The notes below the pieces were generated by a model. That model saw nothing but the letters and a program-made list of their open reading frames with translations. It searched no databases and had not been told where the DNA came from. 64,000 nucleotides of DNA from Bordetella genomosp. 10 (lineage in GTDB: Bacteria; Pseudomonadota; Gammaproteobacteria; Burkholderiales; Burkholderiaceae_B): contig NZ_NEVM01000001.1 in assembly GCF_002261225.1 (NCBI RefSeq), positions 1,550,001-1,614,000 on the forward strand, read 5' to 3'. Made by a program: the position numbers and the translations under genes. Position 1 is the stretch's first letter. Each line of letters opens with the position of its first letter. This document shows, one piece after another, positions 8,299 through 17,919 of the stretch.

Positions 8299-8536
8299 GG
8301 GGTACTGCTGGTTCCAATGACCTCGTGGTCGAGGCAAGGTCACTGTCTTGCTGTCCAAACGAAACGCTTCATAAGCGGTCGGAAAGAACCCGAGCCAGTC
8401 GATAAAACAAAATAGTCATTGCTGACTAATTTAATGTCTCGCACGTACGCTACGGATCAACCGTAAGTCCGTGTGGAGCAGCGAAGCTCGCTATTCTAGC
8501 AGAGATTTCCTGGAATTAGCTAGTCGAAACGTTCTC

Positions 8537-8846
8537 CTCATACGATGAGTCTGGAGAGGTGTGTTGTATTCCACCACGAAGGGTGTCTGAGGGGGATGCT
8601 GGGTACACCTCTCGCCGAGGGTGGTTACGAGACGAACGGCTCCTAGGCATCCCGGGCCCCAAAGGGTTTCTGGCCGCTTCGGTCAGCGGGCCCACCAGTG
8701 GTGCCTGGGACTTGGCGAGAATGCCCGCTCGCCTGCATGTAGGCTGTGTGTCGCCGCTTCAGTTATCCCGCTTCTTCGTCGCATCCATCCGAAATTCGTA
8801 GGCAAATTTCGGACAAACAGGATCGGCAAACATTGCTGTTTTTTAT
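8537..8846 (+). ncRNA. Candidate structured noncoding RNA, family unknown
   Basis: No protein gene is supported from 8299 to 9035. Within it lie many short perfect or near-perfect inverted repeats: CTCAT/ATGAG (8537/8545), GAGAGGTGT/ACACCTCTC (8554/8605), GGGATGC/GCATCCC (8593/8648), GGGCCC/GGGCCC (8654/8688), CTGGCC/GGTCAG (8670/8681), GGCGAG/CTCGCC (8714/8728), GCCT/AGGC (8731/8741) and CCGAAATT/AATTTCGG (8789/8805). The set ends in CGGCAA-ACA-TTGCTG plus six T (8824-8844), a terminator-like hairpin. Two stems contain a G-U pair only when read on the plus strand, which favours that orientation. I do not recognise tmRNA, RNase P, 6S or SRP RNA. The 5' end is a guess. Confidence 0.33.
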
Positions 8847-9035
8847 ATCTCGCCGTGAAGGCCGTGCCGGGTAGCACTTCCGCCTCTGCGCACACCCGCC
8901 CGACGCGGCTAAACTCCCGAAGCGGCGGCGGGCTGCCTGTCGCGCCGCGCGACGCCGGCGGGCGGGACAGGCGCCCGGCCGGCGGTTCTTGCCCCCCCCA
9001 ATCATCATCCCCCTCATGCGCTTAGGAGAATCTTC

Positions 9036-9818
9036 ATGCTCAAAGGAAAAGTAGCGGTCGTCACCGGATCCACCAGCGGCATCGGCTTGGGGATCGCCAC
9101 GGCGCTGGCCGCGCAGGGGGCGGACGTGGTGCTGAACGGGTTCGGCGACGCCGCCGAGGTCGAGAAGACCCGGGCCGGCTTGGCGCTGGCCCATGGCGTC
9201 AAGGCGCTCTACGACGGCGCCGACCTGAGCCGCGGCGAGGCCGTGCGCGGGCTGGTGGAGAACACGGTCAAGCAGCTCGGCCGCATCGACATCATCGTCA
9301 ACAACGCCGGCATCCAGCACACCTCGCTGATCGAGGATTTCCCCGTCGAGCGCTGGGACGCCATCATCGCCCTGAACCTGTCGGCCGTCTTCCACGGCAC
9401 GGCGGCCGCCTTGCCGCACATGAAGAAGCAGGGCTGGGGCCGCATCATCAATATCGCATCCGCCCACGGCCTGGTCGGTTCGGCCAACAAGTCGGCCTAC
9501 GTCGCCGCCAAGCACGGCGTGGTCGGGTTGACCAAGGTGACGGCGCTGGAAACGGCGGGGCAGGGCATCACCGCCAACGCCATCTGCCCGGGCTGGGTGC
9601 GCACCGCCCTGGTGGAAAAGCAGATCAGCGCCATCGCCGCGCAGAAAGGCATCAGCCAGGAAGACGCCGCGCGCGAACTGCTGGGCGAGAAGCAGCCTTC
9701 GCTGCAGTTCGTCACGCCGGAACAACTGGGCGGCACCGCCGTCTACCTGGCCTCGCCCGCGGCCGAGCAGGTCACCGGGACCACGATCTCGGTCGACGGC
9801 GGCTGGACCGCCCGCTGA
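9036..9818 (+). CDS. bdhA: D-3-hydroxybutyrate dehydrogenase (SDR family)
   Basis: The 260-residue protein is a classical short-chain dehydrogenase: TGSTSGIG (10-17) binds NAD, NNAG is at 89-92, and the catalytic S142, Y155 and K159 are in place. Its length and C-terminus ([16 protein letters not shown]), and the motif [16 protein letters not shown], match bacterial 3-hydroxybutyrate dehydrogenases. These oxidise D-3-hydroxybutyrate to acetoacetate during use of polyhydroxybutyrate or ketone bodies in the cytoplasm. A GGAG ribosome site precedes the ATG. The gene appears monocistronic, with the RNA candidate upstream. Confidence 0.92.
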   Translation: MLKGKVAVVTGSTSGIGLGIATALAAQGADVVLNGFGDAAEVEKTRAGLALAHGVKALYDGADLSRGEAVRGLVENTVKQLGRIDIIVNNAGIQHTSLIEDFPVERWDAIIALNLSAVFHGTAAALPHMKKQGWGRIINIASAHGLVGSANKSAYVAAKHGVVGLTKVTALETAGQGITANAICPGWVRTALVEKQISAIAAQKGISQEDAARELLGEKQPSLQFVTPEQLGGTAVYLASPAAEQVTGTTISVDGGWTAR

Positions 9819-9940
9819 GGCATCGAGGATACCGAATCGAGGATACCGATCCCGGACATCCATCCGAAATACCTCTCCGCGACGCTAATCATCCAAGCCA
9901 TCAAAGCTGTCAAACAAAGCAAGAAAAGGAACCCGTTTCC

Positions 9941-10717
9941 ATGCTGTATCTGCTGTCTCCCGCCAAGAAGCTGGACTACGACTCTCCCGTCCAGGTCCAG
10001 ACCCACACCCAGCCGCTGTTCGTCGACGAGGCCGCCGAGCTGATCAAGGTGCTCAAGACCAAGTCGGCCGACGATATCTCGGCGTTGATGGACCTCAGCC
10101 CGGCTTTGTCCGAGCTGAACGTGCGCCGCTACGCCGAGTGGAAGCCCAAGTTCACCCAGGCCAATTCGCGCCAGGCCATACTCGCCTTCAACGGCGACGT
10201 CTACGAAGGCCTGCAGGCCGATACGCTGACGCCGGCCCAGTTGGACTGGGCGCAGGAACACGTGGCCATCCTCAGCGGCCTGTACGGCGTGCTGCGGCCG
10301 CTGGACCTGATGCAGCCCTACCGCCTGGAAATGGGCACCCGCCTGGAGACCCGCCGCGGCAAGAGCCTGTACGACTTCTGGGGCGCCCGCATCGCCGAAT
10401 ACCTGAACGAACGCCAGGCCGGCGCCAAAAAGCCCATCGTCGTCAACCTGGCTTCCGAGGAATATTTCAAGTCGGTCGACCTGAAGACGCTGCAGGCGCG
10501 CGTGGTGCAGTGCGTGTTCCAGGACTGGAAGAACGGCGCTTGGAAGATCATCAGTTTCCACGCCAAGCGCGCGCGCGGCCTGATGGCGCGCTACGCCGTC
10601 ACGCACAAGGCGGGCACGCCGGAGAAGCTGCAAGGCTTCGACAGCGAAGGCTACGCCTACGCGGCGGAGGCATCGACGCCGGACAAGCTGGTGTTCCGGC
10701 GCAAGCTGGAAGGCTGA
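9941..10717 (+). CDS. yaaA: Peroxide stress protein YaaA (UPF0246)
   Basis: The 258-residue protein begins [13 protein letters not shown], the hallmark N-terminus of YaaA, and carries [23 protein letters not shown] and [15 protein letters not shown], the conserved motifs of the family. In E. coli YaaA limits intracellular iron during hydrogen peroxide stress, which reduces Fenton damage; it binds DNA. The ATG at 9941 has an AGGAA site upstream. It converges with the FUSC gene with only 10 bp between stop codons. Confidence 0.95.
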   Translation: MLYLLSPAKKLDYDSPVQVQTHTQPLFVDEAAELIKVLKTKSADDISALMDLSPALSELNVRRYAEWKPKFTQANSRQAILAFNGDVYEGLQADTLTPAQLDWAQEHVAILSGLYGVLRPLDLMQPYRLEMGTRLETRRGKSLYDFWGARIAEYLNERQAGAKKPIVVNLASEEYFKSVDLKTLQARVVQCVFQDWKNGAWKIISFHAKRARGLMARYAVTHKAGTPEKLQGFDSEGYAYAAEASTPDKLVFRRKLEG

Positions 10718-10727
10718 GCGCCCGGCC

Positions 10728-12956
10728 TCAGCCCAGCGCCCCGCTTTCCTGCCGGATCATCTGCCCCGCCTTGACCATCAGCTTCAGCGGATACGCCAGG
10801 GCGGCCAGGTCTCCCTGTATGTCCAGTTGCTCCGGCAGCGGGGGCACCGGCGGCCGCGCGGGGTCGAGCATGATCACGATGTCCTGCAGCGTTTCCTGGA
10901 CCGATGGCGGCGGTTCCTCGGCCAGGGTGGACAGCGTGGGCACTGCCGCGGTGGTCTGCGACGCCAGGATGTGGTTCTGTATCAGCAGGTTGTTCAGTTC
11001 CGGCACGAACTGCTGGCGCGAGCGCGGCTCGCTGATCATGCGGTAGAACGCTTCGGCGAAATTGCTGAAGGAAATGTGCACGTTCTTGCGGGCCAGGCGC
11101 CAGTTCAGGTCGGCTTCTTCTTCCTCCGGCTGGGGCGGCACTTCGGGTTGCGGCCCTTGCACCAGCGCGGCGGTGACGTCGGCCTGGGCGGCCTTGGTCA
11201 TCTGCTTGTGCCGCAGGACTTCCGCATAGCGCAGGCCGGCGGTCAGGTAGTCGCGGTTGGCGTTGATCGCCGCGCGCGCCAACGGCGCCATGTAGCGCGA
11301 CTCCCACCATGGGAAGGCATAGCTGCAAAGCGTGGCCACGGCGCAGCCGATCAGCGTGTCCAGGGCGCGTTCGCCGATCACCGCCATCGACACGGTCCCC
11401 GGCGAGACGAAGTGAAAGACCAGGACCACGAACAGGGTGTTGAACACCGCGCTGCCCATGTAATTGAGCAGCACCAGGCTGTTGCCCATGATGCAGGCGG
11501 CCAGCAGCGCCCCGAACAGGATGGCGGGCTTGTCCGTGAGGTGCAGCAGCACGGCCGCCAGCAGGCAGCCGATCAGGGTGCCCATCAGGCGCCAGCCGTT
11601 GCGCTGGCGGGTCAGCGCGAAGCCGGGCTTCATGACGATGACGATGGTCAGGATGATCCAGTAGTTGTGCGCCGAGAACGCCTCCGTCACCCATAGCTCG
11701 GTCAGGATCATCGCCAGCGAGGCGGCCAGCGTGACGCGCAGCGCATAACGGAAGTTGGGCGAATCCAGGCGCAGGTTGCTGGTGAGCATGCCCAGGCGGA
11801 ACTCCTGGCGCGACATGAAGCGCGTCAGCGATTTGTCGATGCGCAGCGCGCTGGTCGGCTTGGCGTCGGGGCTGGCCTGGGTGTGGTCGGCCAGGCGGTC
11901 GACGATGCGGCTGGCATTGCGCAGGCGGCGCTGGATCTGCACCAGGACGGCCAGGGTTTCGGGGTCGCGCTCGGCCAGGCCCTGCTGCTTGAGCAGGTCG
12001 ATCTCGTACTCCATGGCCCGCAGTTCCGCCTTGATGCTGGTGCGGCGGCGGACCTTGTCGTTGCTGGACAGCGCCAGGGCGACGCGGTTCATCTCCAGCG
12101 ACATCTTGATCAGCGAGTCGTGCATGAACAGCAGGATGTCGTTGCCGGCGAGCGTGCGCCGCAGCACCGCGTAGTCGGTGTGCGTGGCGAACAGCGCGTC
12201 CACCAGTTGCAGCATGTCGACGAACATATTCCACACCATCACGCGGCGGCTGTCGCCCGCGCCGCGCCCGCGGGGCAACTGGCGCAGGACCATGTCACGC
12301 GCGGCCTGGTGCTTTTCCGTCATGGCGGACTGGCGCTGGATCACGGTGCTGTAGCAGGTGTCCAGGTCCTCGGCCTCGTCGTAGAAGGCGGCGCGCGCCT
12401 CCATGTAGTCGGCGGTGGCGAACAGGGCCACCGACATGGCCTGCTGTTCCTCGCGCAGCCAGAAGACGCGGCTGAACGTCAGGCTGAAGGCCAGGTAGAA
12501 GAGGGCGCCGCCCAGGGTGCCGGCCGCGTGCAGCAGCACCTCGTTCGGCTGCAGGGGCGAGTGCATGGTCAGGGCCATCACCAGCAGGCCGCCGAAGCCG
12601 ATCAGGCCGCCGCGCTTGCCGAACACCGTCAGCATGCAATAGGCGAAGCACTGCAGCGTGACCACCGCCCACAGGATGGGGGTGCTGGTCGAGGCGAAGC
12701 CGGTGATGATCACCGTGACGGTCGCCACCAGGGCCCCGCCCAGCATCTCGTTGGTGCGGTGGCGCTGCGGGCCGCCGGGCTGGTCGATGATGGAAACGCA
12801 TTGCGCGCCGAAGGTGGCGACCAGGCCCAGCGTGTACTGGCCGAACAGCACGCCGAGGATCAGGACCGGCAACAGCATCCCCGTGGCCTGCCGCACCCCG
12901 CCGAAAAAATAGTGGCTGTAGAGAAATTTGCGGAGGCTGGTGAGGCGCAAATCCAT
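10728..12956 (-). CDS. FUSC/YccS-family inner-membrane protein
   Basis: The ATG at 12956 gives a 742-residue protein (MDLRLTSLRKFLYSHYFFGG); the frame is open further upstream but without a plausible start. The layout is a first block of about six membrane helices (residues 20-200), a long helical cytoplasmic region, and a second block of helices starting near NYWIILTIVIVMKPGFALTRQRNGWRLMGTLIG, the most conserved FUSC/aromatic acid exporter motif. A charged low-complexity stretch (PQPEEEEADLNWR) follows. Relatives are YccS/YhfK and fusaric acid resistance proteins, proposed exporters of aromatic acids or hydrophobic compounds. No membrane-fusion partner is adjacent, so it is a stand-alone YccS type. 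Confidence 0.86.
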   Translation of the reverse strand: MDLRLTSLRKFLYSHYFFGGVRQATGMLLPVLILGVLFGQYTLGLVATFGAQCVSIIDQPGGPQRHRTNEMLGGALVATVTVIITGFASTSTPILWAVVTLQCFAYCMLTVFGKRGGLIGFGGLLVMALTMHSPLQPNEVLLHAAGTLGGALFYLAFSLTFSRVFWLREEQQAMSVALFATADYMEARAAFYDEAEDLDTCYSTVIQRQSAMTEKHQAARDMVLRQLPRGRGAGDSRRVMVWNMFVDMLQLVDALFATHTDYAVLRRTLAGNDILLFMHDSLIKMSLEMNRVALALSSNDKVRRRTSIKAELRAMEYEIDLLKQQGLAERDPETLAVLVQIQRRLRNASRIVDRLADHTQASPDAKPTSALRIDKSLTRFMSRQEFRLGMLTSNLRLDSPNFRYALRVTLAASLAMILTELWVTEAFSAHNYWIILTIVIVMKPGFALTRQRNGWRLMGTLIGCLLAAVLLHLTDKPAILFGALLAACIMGNSLVLLNYMGSAVFNTLFVVLVFHFVSPGTVSMAVIGERALDTLIGCAVATLCSYAFPWWESRYMAPLARAAINANRDYLTAGLRYAEVLRHKQMTKAAQADVTAALVQGPQPEVPPQPEEEEADLNWRLARKNVHISFSNFAEAFYRMISEPRSRQQFVPELNNLLIQNHILASQTTAAVPTLSTLAEEPPPSVQETLQDIVIMLDPARPPVPPLPEQLDIQGDLAALAYPLKLMVKAGQMIRQESGALG

Positions 12957-13128
12957 AGGGCGGGCGGGTCCGGGCTTGAGGGTGCGACAAGTATATAGAG
13001 AGTGCGGCGCAGCATGGGGCGGGTGCGTCCCCGCAATCGGCGGGGCCCCGGGGCGGCCGGATTGTGTGGCATTTTTACGGCTACGGCCGGATTTTTGCGT
13101 CCACGGGCCCCGTCGGCGCCCGATTGAT

Positions 13129-13158
13129 TTGCCAGGGGCCATGCAAACACGGTAAAGT
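13129..13158 (+). promoter_or_regulatory. Possible ilvI promoter; long leader to 13495
   Basis: TTGCCA (13129-13134), an 18-bp spacer and TAAAGT (13153-13158) form a reasonable sigma-70 promoter. It would give an ilvI leader of about 330 nt. The 540-bp gap 12957-13495 otherwise holds GC-rich dyads, notably GCGGTTC-CGT-GAACCGC near 13373-13389 and a CCGGT-rich pair near 13211-13231. No T-box or recognised riboswitch is visible. A short leader frame from 13336 contains APIVL and VSGSAVAV, but it runs on through ilvI out of frame, so a branched-chain leader peptide is only a faint possibility. Confidence 0.35.
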
Positions 13159-13495
13159 CGCTGGCTCGCACCGGTACGTCATCTCCGGCCGGTGTCGGAT
13201 GGTCAGCAAGACCGCCGGTCCACCGACCGGCAGCAAGCGCCAGCAGTACCCTGCCATTGGCCGCGCCAAAAGCGTGTAGCCAAGGCTTCCATTTCGATCT
13301 CCGGCGTCCATGTGGGCGCATGCACTGCGTTTTAGATGAACGCGTGCCGGATCGGCAGGGCGTTCGGGTGGCGCGGTTCCGTGAACCGCAAAGCGCCGAT
13401 CGTGTTGCCGCGGCCGGTATCGGGTTCCGCCGTCGCCGTATCCGGGCGAGCGGCATTCCAGGACGTAGGGCCGGAAACAGGGAAAGGAACACAAT

Positions 13496-15205
13496 ATGGA
13501 ACTCAATGGCGCCGACATCGTCGTGCGCTGCCTCGCGGACGAGGGCGTGGAACACGTCTTTGGCTATCCGGGCGGCGCGGTGCTCTATATTTACGACGCA
13601 ATCTTCAAGCAGGACAAGTTCCAGCACATCCTCGTTCGCCACGAACAGGCTGCCGTGCATGCGGCCGATGCCTATTCGCGTTCGTCGAACAAGACGGGTG
13701 TCTGTATCGTCACCAGCGGCCCCGGCGTGACCAACGCGGTCACCGGCATCGCCACGGCCTACATGGATTCCATCCCGATGGTGATCATCAGCGGCCAGGT
13801 GCCGACTGCCGCCATCGGCGAGGACGCCTTCCAGGAATGCGATACCGTGGGCATCACGCGTCCCTGCGTGAAGCACAACTTCCTGGTGCGCGACGTCAAG
13901 GACCTGGCCGATACGCTGCGCCGCGCCTTCTATATCGCGCGCACCGGCCGTCCCGGCCCCGTGCTGGTCGACATTCCCAAGGACATCACCCTGGCGCCGT
14001 GCAAGTACACGCCGCCCAAGGGCGATATCGCCATGCGCTCCTACGCGCCGGTGACCAAGGGCCACCAGGGCCAGATCAAGAAGGCCGTGCAGATGCTGCT
14101 GTCGGCCGAGCGTCCCATGGTCTACACCGGCGGCGGCGTCATCCTGTCGGACGCGTCGCAGGAACTGACCCAACTGGTCGACCTGCTGGGCGCGCCCTGC
14201 ACCAATACCCTGATGGGCCTGGGCGGCCTGCCGGCCAGCCACCCCAGCTTCGTCGGCATGCCCGGCATGCACGGCACCTACGAAGCCAACATGGCGATGC
14301 AGCACTGCGACGTGCTGCTGGCCATCGGCGCGCGCTTCGACGACCGCGTCATCGGCAACCCCAAGCATTTCGCGCAGAACCCGCGCAAGATCATCCACAT
14401 CGATATCGATCCCTCGTCGATCTCGAAGCGGGTGCGGGTGGACGTGCCCATCGTCGGCAACGTCAAGGACGTGCTGGTGGACATGCTGGCGCAGTTCCGC
14501 GCGGCCGAGGCCAAGCCGCCGTCGCTGGCCAAGTGGTGGCAGCAGGTCGACGCCTGGCGCGGCAAGGAATGCCTGAAATACGCCGGCTCGGACGAGGTCA
14601 TCAAGCCGCAGTTCGTGGTCGAGAAATTGTGGGAAGTGACCGGCGGCAACGCCTTCGTCACCTCCGACGTGGGCCAGCACCAGATGTGGGCGGCCCAGTA
14701 CTACCGTTTCGGCGCGCCGCGCCGCTGGATCAATTCCGGCGGCCTGGGCACCATGGGCGTGGGGTTGCCCTACGCCATGGGCGTGCAGATGGCCAACCCG
14801 GGGCAGGACGTCGCGGTGATCACCGGCGAGGCGTCCATCCAGATGAACATCCAGGAGCTGTCGACCTGCCAGCAATACCACCTGACGCCCAAGATCGTGT
14901 GCCTGAACAACCGGTTCCTGGGCATGGTGCGGCAGTGGCAGCAGATCGACTACGGCTCGCGCTATTCCGAGTCGTACATGGATTCGCTGCCCGACTTCGT
15001 CAAGGTGGCGGAGGCCTATGGCCACGTCGGGCTGCGCATCGAGCGCCCGGCCGACGTCGAACCGGCGCTGCGCGAAGCCTTCAACAAGCACAAGAAGCGG
15101 CTGGTCTTCCTGGATTTCATCACCGACCGGACCGAGAACGTGTGGCCCATGGTCAAGGCCGGCCGCGGCCTGACCGAGATGCTGCTCGGCTCGGAAGATC
15201 TGTAA
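13496..15205 (+). CDS. ilvI: Acetolactate synthase, large catalytic subunit
   Basis: This 569-residue ThDP enzyme condenses two pyruvates, or pyruvate with 2-ketobutyrate, in the first common step of valine, leucine and isoleucine synthesis. The three ThDP-family domains run in order: the N-terminal Pyr domain with catalytic E50 in VRHEQAA, a central FAD-binding domain (roughly 190-350), and the C-terminal PP domain. The Mg-ThDP motif reads GEASIQMNIQELST...LNN rather than the usual GDGS; to my knowledge Glu at that position is common in beta-proteobacteria. The LLGSEDL tail is complete. The stop lies 9 bp before ilvH, so the two are co-translated as a complex. Confidence 0.96.
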   Translation: MELNGADIVVRCLADEGVEHVFGYPGGAVLYIYDAIFKQDKFQHILVRHEQAAVHAADAYSRSSNKTGVCIVTSGPGVTNAVTGIATAYMDSIPMVIISGQVPTAAIGEDAFQECDTVGITRPCVKHNFLVRDVKDLADTLRRAFYIARTGRPGPVLVDIPKDITLAPCKYTPPKGDIAMRSYAPVTKGHQGQIKKAVQMLLSAERPMVYTGGGVILSDASQELTQLVDLLGAPCTNTLMGLGGLPASHPSFVGMPGMHGTYEANMAMQHCDVLLAIGARFDDRVIGNPKHFAQNPRKIIHIDIDPSSISKRVRVDVPIVGNVKDVLVDMLAQFRAAEAKPPSLAKWWQQVDAWRGKECLKYAGSDEVIKPQFVVEKLWEVTGGNAFVTSDVGQHQMWAAQYYRFGAPRRWINSGGLGTMGVGLPYAMGVQMANPGQDVAVITGEASIQMNIQELSTCQQYHLTPKIVCLNNRFLGMVRQWQQIDYGSRYSESYMDSLPDFVKVAEAYGHVGLRIERPADVEPALREAFNKHKKRLVFLDFITDRTENVWPMVKAGRGLTEMLLGSEDL

Positions 15206-15214
15206 GAGGGCGCC

Positions 15215-15706
15215 ATGAAACACGTTATCTCCATCCTGCTCGAGAACGAGCCCGGCGCCTTGTCCCGCGTGGTCGGCCTGTTCTCGGCCCGCGGCTACAA
15301 CATCGAAACCTTGACCGTGGCGCCCACCGAGGACGACACGCTGTCTCGCATGACCATCGTCACCACGGGGTCGGACGAAGTGATCGAACAGATCACCAAG
15401 CACCTGAACCGCCTGGTCGACGTGGTCAAGGTGGTGGACCTGACCGAAGGGGCGCACATCGAACGCGAGCTCATGCTCGTGAAGGTGCGCGCGGTCGGCA
15501 AGGAACGCGAGGAAATGAAGCGCATGGCCGACATTTTCCGCGGCCGCATCATCGACGTCACCGACAAGTCCTACACCATCGAACTGACCGGTGTGCAGGA
15601 AAAGATCTCGGCCTTCATCGAGGCGCTGGATCGCAGCGCGATTCTCGAAACCGTCCGTACCGGGGTTTCTGGCATCGGACGCGGTGAGCGGGTACTGAAG
15701 CTGTAG
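15215..15706 (+). CDS. ilvH: Acetolactate synthase, small regulatory subunit
   Basis: The 163-residue protein begins MKHVISILLENEPGALSRVVGLFSARGYNIETL, an N-terminal ACT domain. A C-terminal regulatory domain follows, including DVTDKSYTIELTG. It binds the large subunit, raises its activity and confers valine feedback inhibition. Its length and motifs match E. coli IlvH. It sits directly behind ilvI with an AGAGGGCGCC leader holding the ribosome site, and is followed 92 bp later by ilvC. Confidence 0.96.
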   Translation: MKHVISILLENEPGALSRVVGLFSARGYNIETLTVAPTEDDTLSRMTIVTTGSDEVIEQITKHLNRLVDVVKVVDLTEGAHIERELMLVKVRAVGKEREEMKRMADIFRGRIIDVTDKSYTIELTGVQEKISAFIEALDRSAILETVRTGVSGIGRGERVLKL

Positions 15707-15783
15707 CACGGCGGAGGCGCCGCCCCGCCGTTGCGGCCAGCCTCCTCTGACCTTTTTGATTTGAACCAGATTTCAATAGATAA

Positions 15784-16815
<1,032 letters not shown>

Positions 16816-16899
16816 TGGACAGCGGGGGGAGGGTACAATCCTTTCCCCGCCACCCGGACCGCGCCTCGCGCGCGGTCCGGGTACAGAATTTGCAACAGG

Positions 16900-16927
16900 C
16901 GGCATGCTCAGGCATGCCGTTTTTTTG
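16900..16927 (+). terminator. Terminator of the ilvIHC operon
   Basis: A perfect 8-bp stem, CGGCATGC-TCAG-GCATGCCG, is followed by seven T on the plus strand. It lies about 85 bp after the ilvC stop codon. Confidence 0.9.
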
Positions 16928-17076
16928 CCGCCGGGCCGCCCCCCAAGGAAAAAAACCCCTTTGGGGGGCAGCAAGCGGCGATAGCCGCGCGGCGTGGGGG
17001 CCTTTTTTGCCGTTGGGCCCGCCTCGAGGCAAAAACGCCTCTGCGCGGCGTGGGCTTTTTTGCCGTACAGCCGTCC
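16921..17076. repeat. Dispersed intergenic repeat cluster (REP-like hairpins)
   Basis: The gap between ilvC and psd contains tandem related units, each with a GC-rich arm and a T-run: GCGCGGCGTGGG...CCTTTTTTGCCGT near 16986-17012 and GCGCGGCGTGGGCTTTTTTG near 17043-17062. The first unit is preceded by CCCCCCAAGG...CCCCTTTGGGGGGC and AGCAAGCGGCGATAGCCGC. A related copy in the opposite orientation lies at 30064-30131. All long open frames crossing this stretch are artefacts of the repeat. Such elements act as terminators or REP-type repeats in related genomes, and this is probably one such family. Confidence 0.65.
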
Positions 17077-17189
17077 TCGGTCGAGCCATGCGGCGTTGCC
17101 GCCGCCCGGCGCAACAGGGCTCTTTCCGTCTCGTCTTGCCAAAGCCCTTGGGGCACAAACGGGGCCATATCGGTTAACCTTCGCCTACG

Positions 17190-17864
17190 ATGAATAAACC
17201 CCCTTATCCCCATCCCATCATTGCCCGCGAGGGCTGGCCTTTCCTCGCCGGCGCCGTGGTGATCGCCGTGCTGGTGACCTTCTGGTCGCCCGCCGTCTCG
17301 GTGATCTTCTGGATCCTGGCCCTGTTCGTGCTGCAGTTTTTCCGCGATCCGCCGCGCCTGGCGCCGGATTCGGCCAGCGCCGTGCTGTCTCCCGCCGACG
17401 GCCGCATCGTCGCGGTGGAAACCGTGCGCGATCCCTATGCCGAGCGCGACGCGCTGAAGATCAGCGTGTTCATGAACGTCTTCAACGTGCACTCCAACCG
17501 CGCGCCGGTCGACGGCGAGGTGCTGGACGTGCAATATTTCCCCGGCAAGTTCGTCAACGCCGCGCTGGCCAAGGCCTCGCTGGAGAACGAGCGCAACGCC
17601 ATGGTGCTGCGCACGCCCGCCGGCCACGTGGTGACCGCCGTGCAGGTGGCCGGCCTGGTGGCCAAGCGCATCCTCTGTTATGCGCGCAAGGCCGACAAGC
17701 TCACGCGCGGCCAGCGCTACGGTTTCATCCGTTTCGGTTCGCGGGTCGACGTTTACCTGCCGCCGTCCGCGCGTCCGCGCGTGGCCCTGGGCGACAAGGT
17801 CAGCGCCACCAGTTCGGTGCTGGCCGACCTGCCGGCCGCGGTCACGGAGCCGTCCGCGGGCTGA
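17190..17864 (+). CDS. psd: Phosphatidylserine decarboxylase proenzyme
   Basis: The 224-residue protein is the short form of Psd that makes phosphatidylethanolamine. A hydrophobic anchor (residues 17-50) precedes the SPADGRIV motif. [15 protein letters not shown] and [10 protein letters not shown] near the C-terminus hold the self-cleavage site: cleavage between G183 and S184 would convert S184 into the pyruvoyl cofactor of the small alpha chain. It is an inner-membrane enzyme. pssA, which makes its substrate, starts 56 bp downstream, so the pair forms a phosphatidylethanolamine synthesis unit. Confidence 0.95.
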   Translation: MNKPPYPHPIIAREGWPFLAGAVVIAVLVTFWSPAVSVIFWILALFVLQFFRDPPRLAPDSASAVLSPADGRIVAVETVRDPYAERDALKISVFMNVFNVHSNRAPVDGEVLDVQYFPGKFVNAALAKASLENERNAMVLRTPAGHVVTAVQVAGLVAKRILCYARKADKLTRGQRYGFIRFGSRVDVYLPPSARPRVALGDKVSATSSVLADLPAAVTEPSAG

Positions 17865-17919
17865 GGCGCCCCGGGGCCCGACGCCATCGCCGTTATCACT
17901 GCCATACCAGACGCCTGCC

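Noticed and set aside
8559..9025. Plus-strand frames upstream of bdhA
   Set aside because: No ribosome site, no family, and the region is full of inverted repeats, so RNA structure is the better reading.
13336..13495. Branched-chain leader peptide with APIVL
   Set aside because: The frame continues far into ilvI out of frame and has no stop, so an attenuator peptide is not supported.
12860..15709. A 949-codon minus-strand frame
   Set aside because: It lies antisense to ilvI and ilvH, with histidine/glutamine/valine-rich composition typical of shadow frames.
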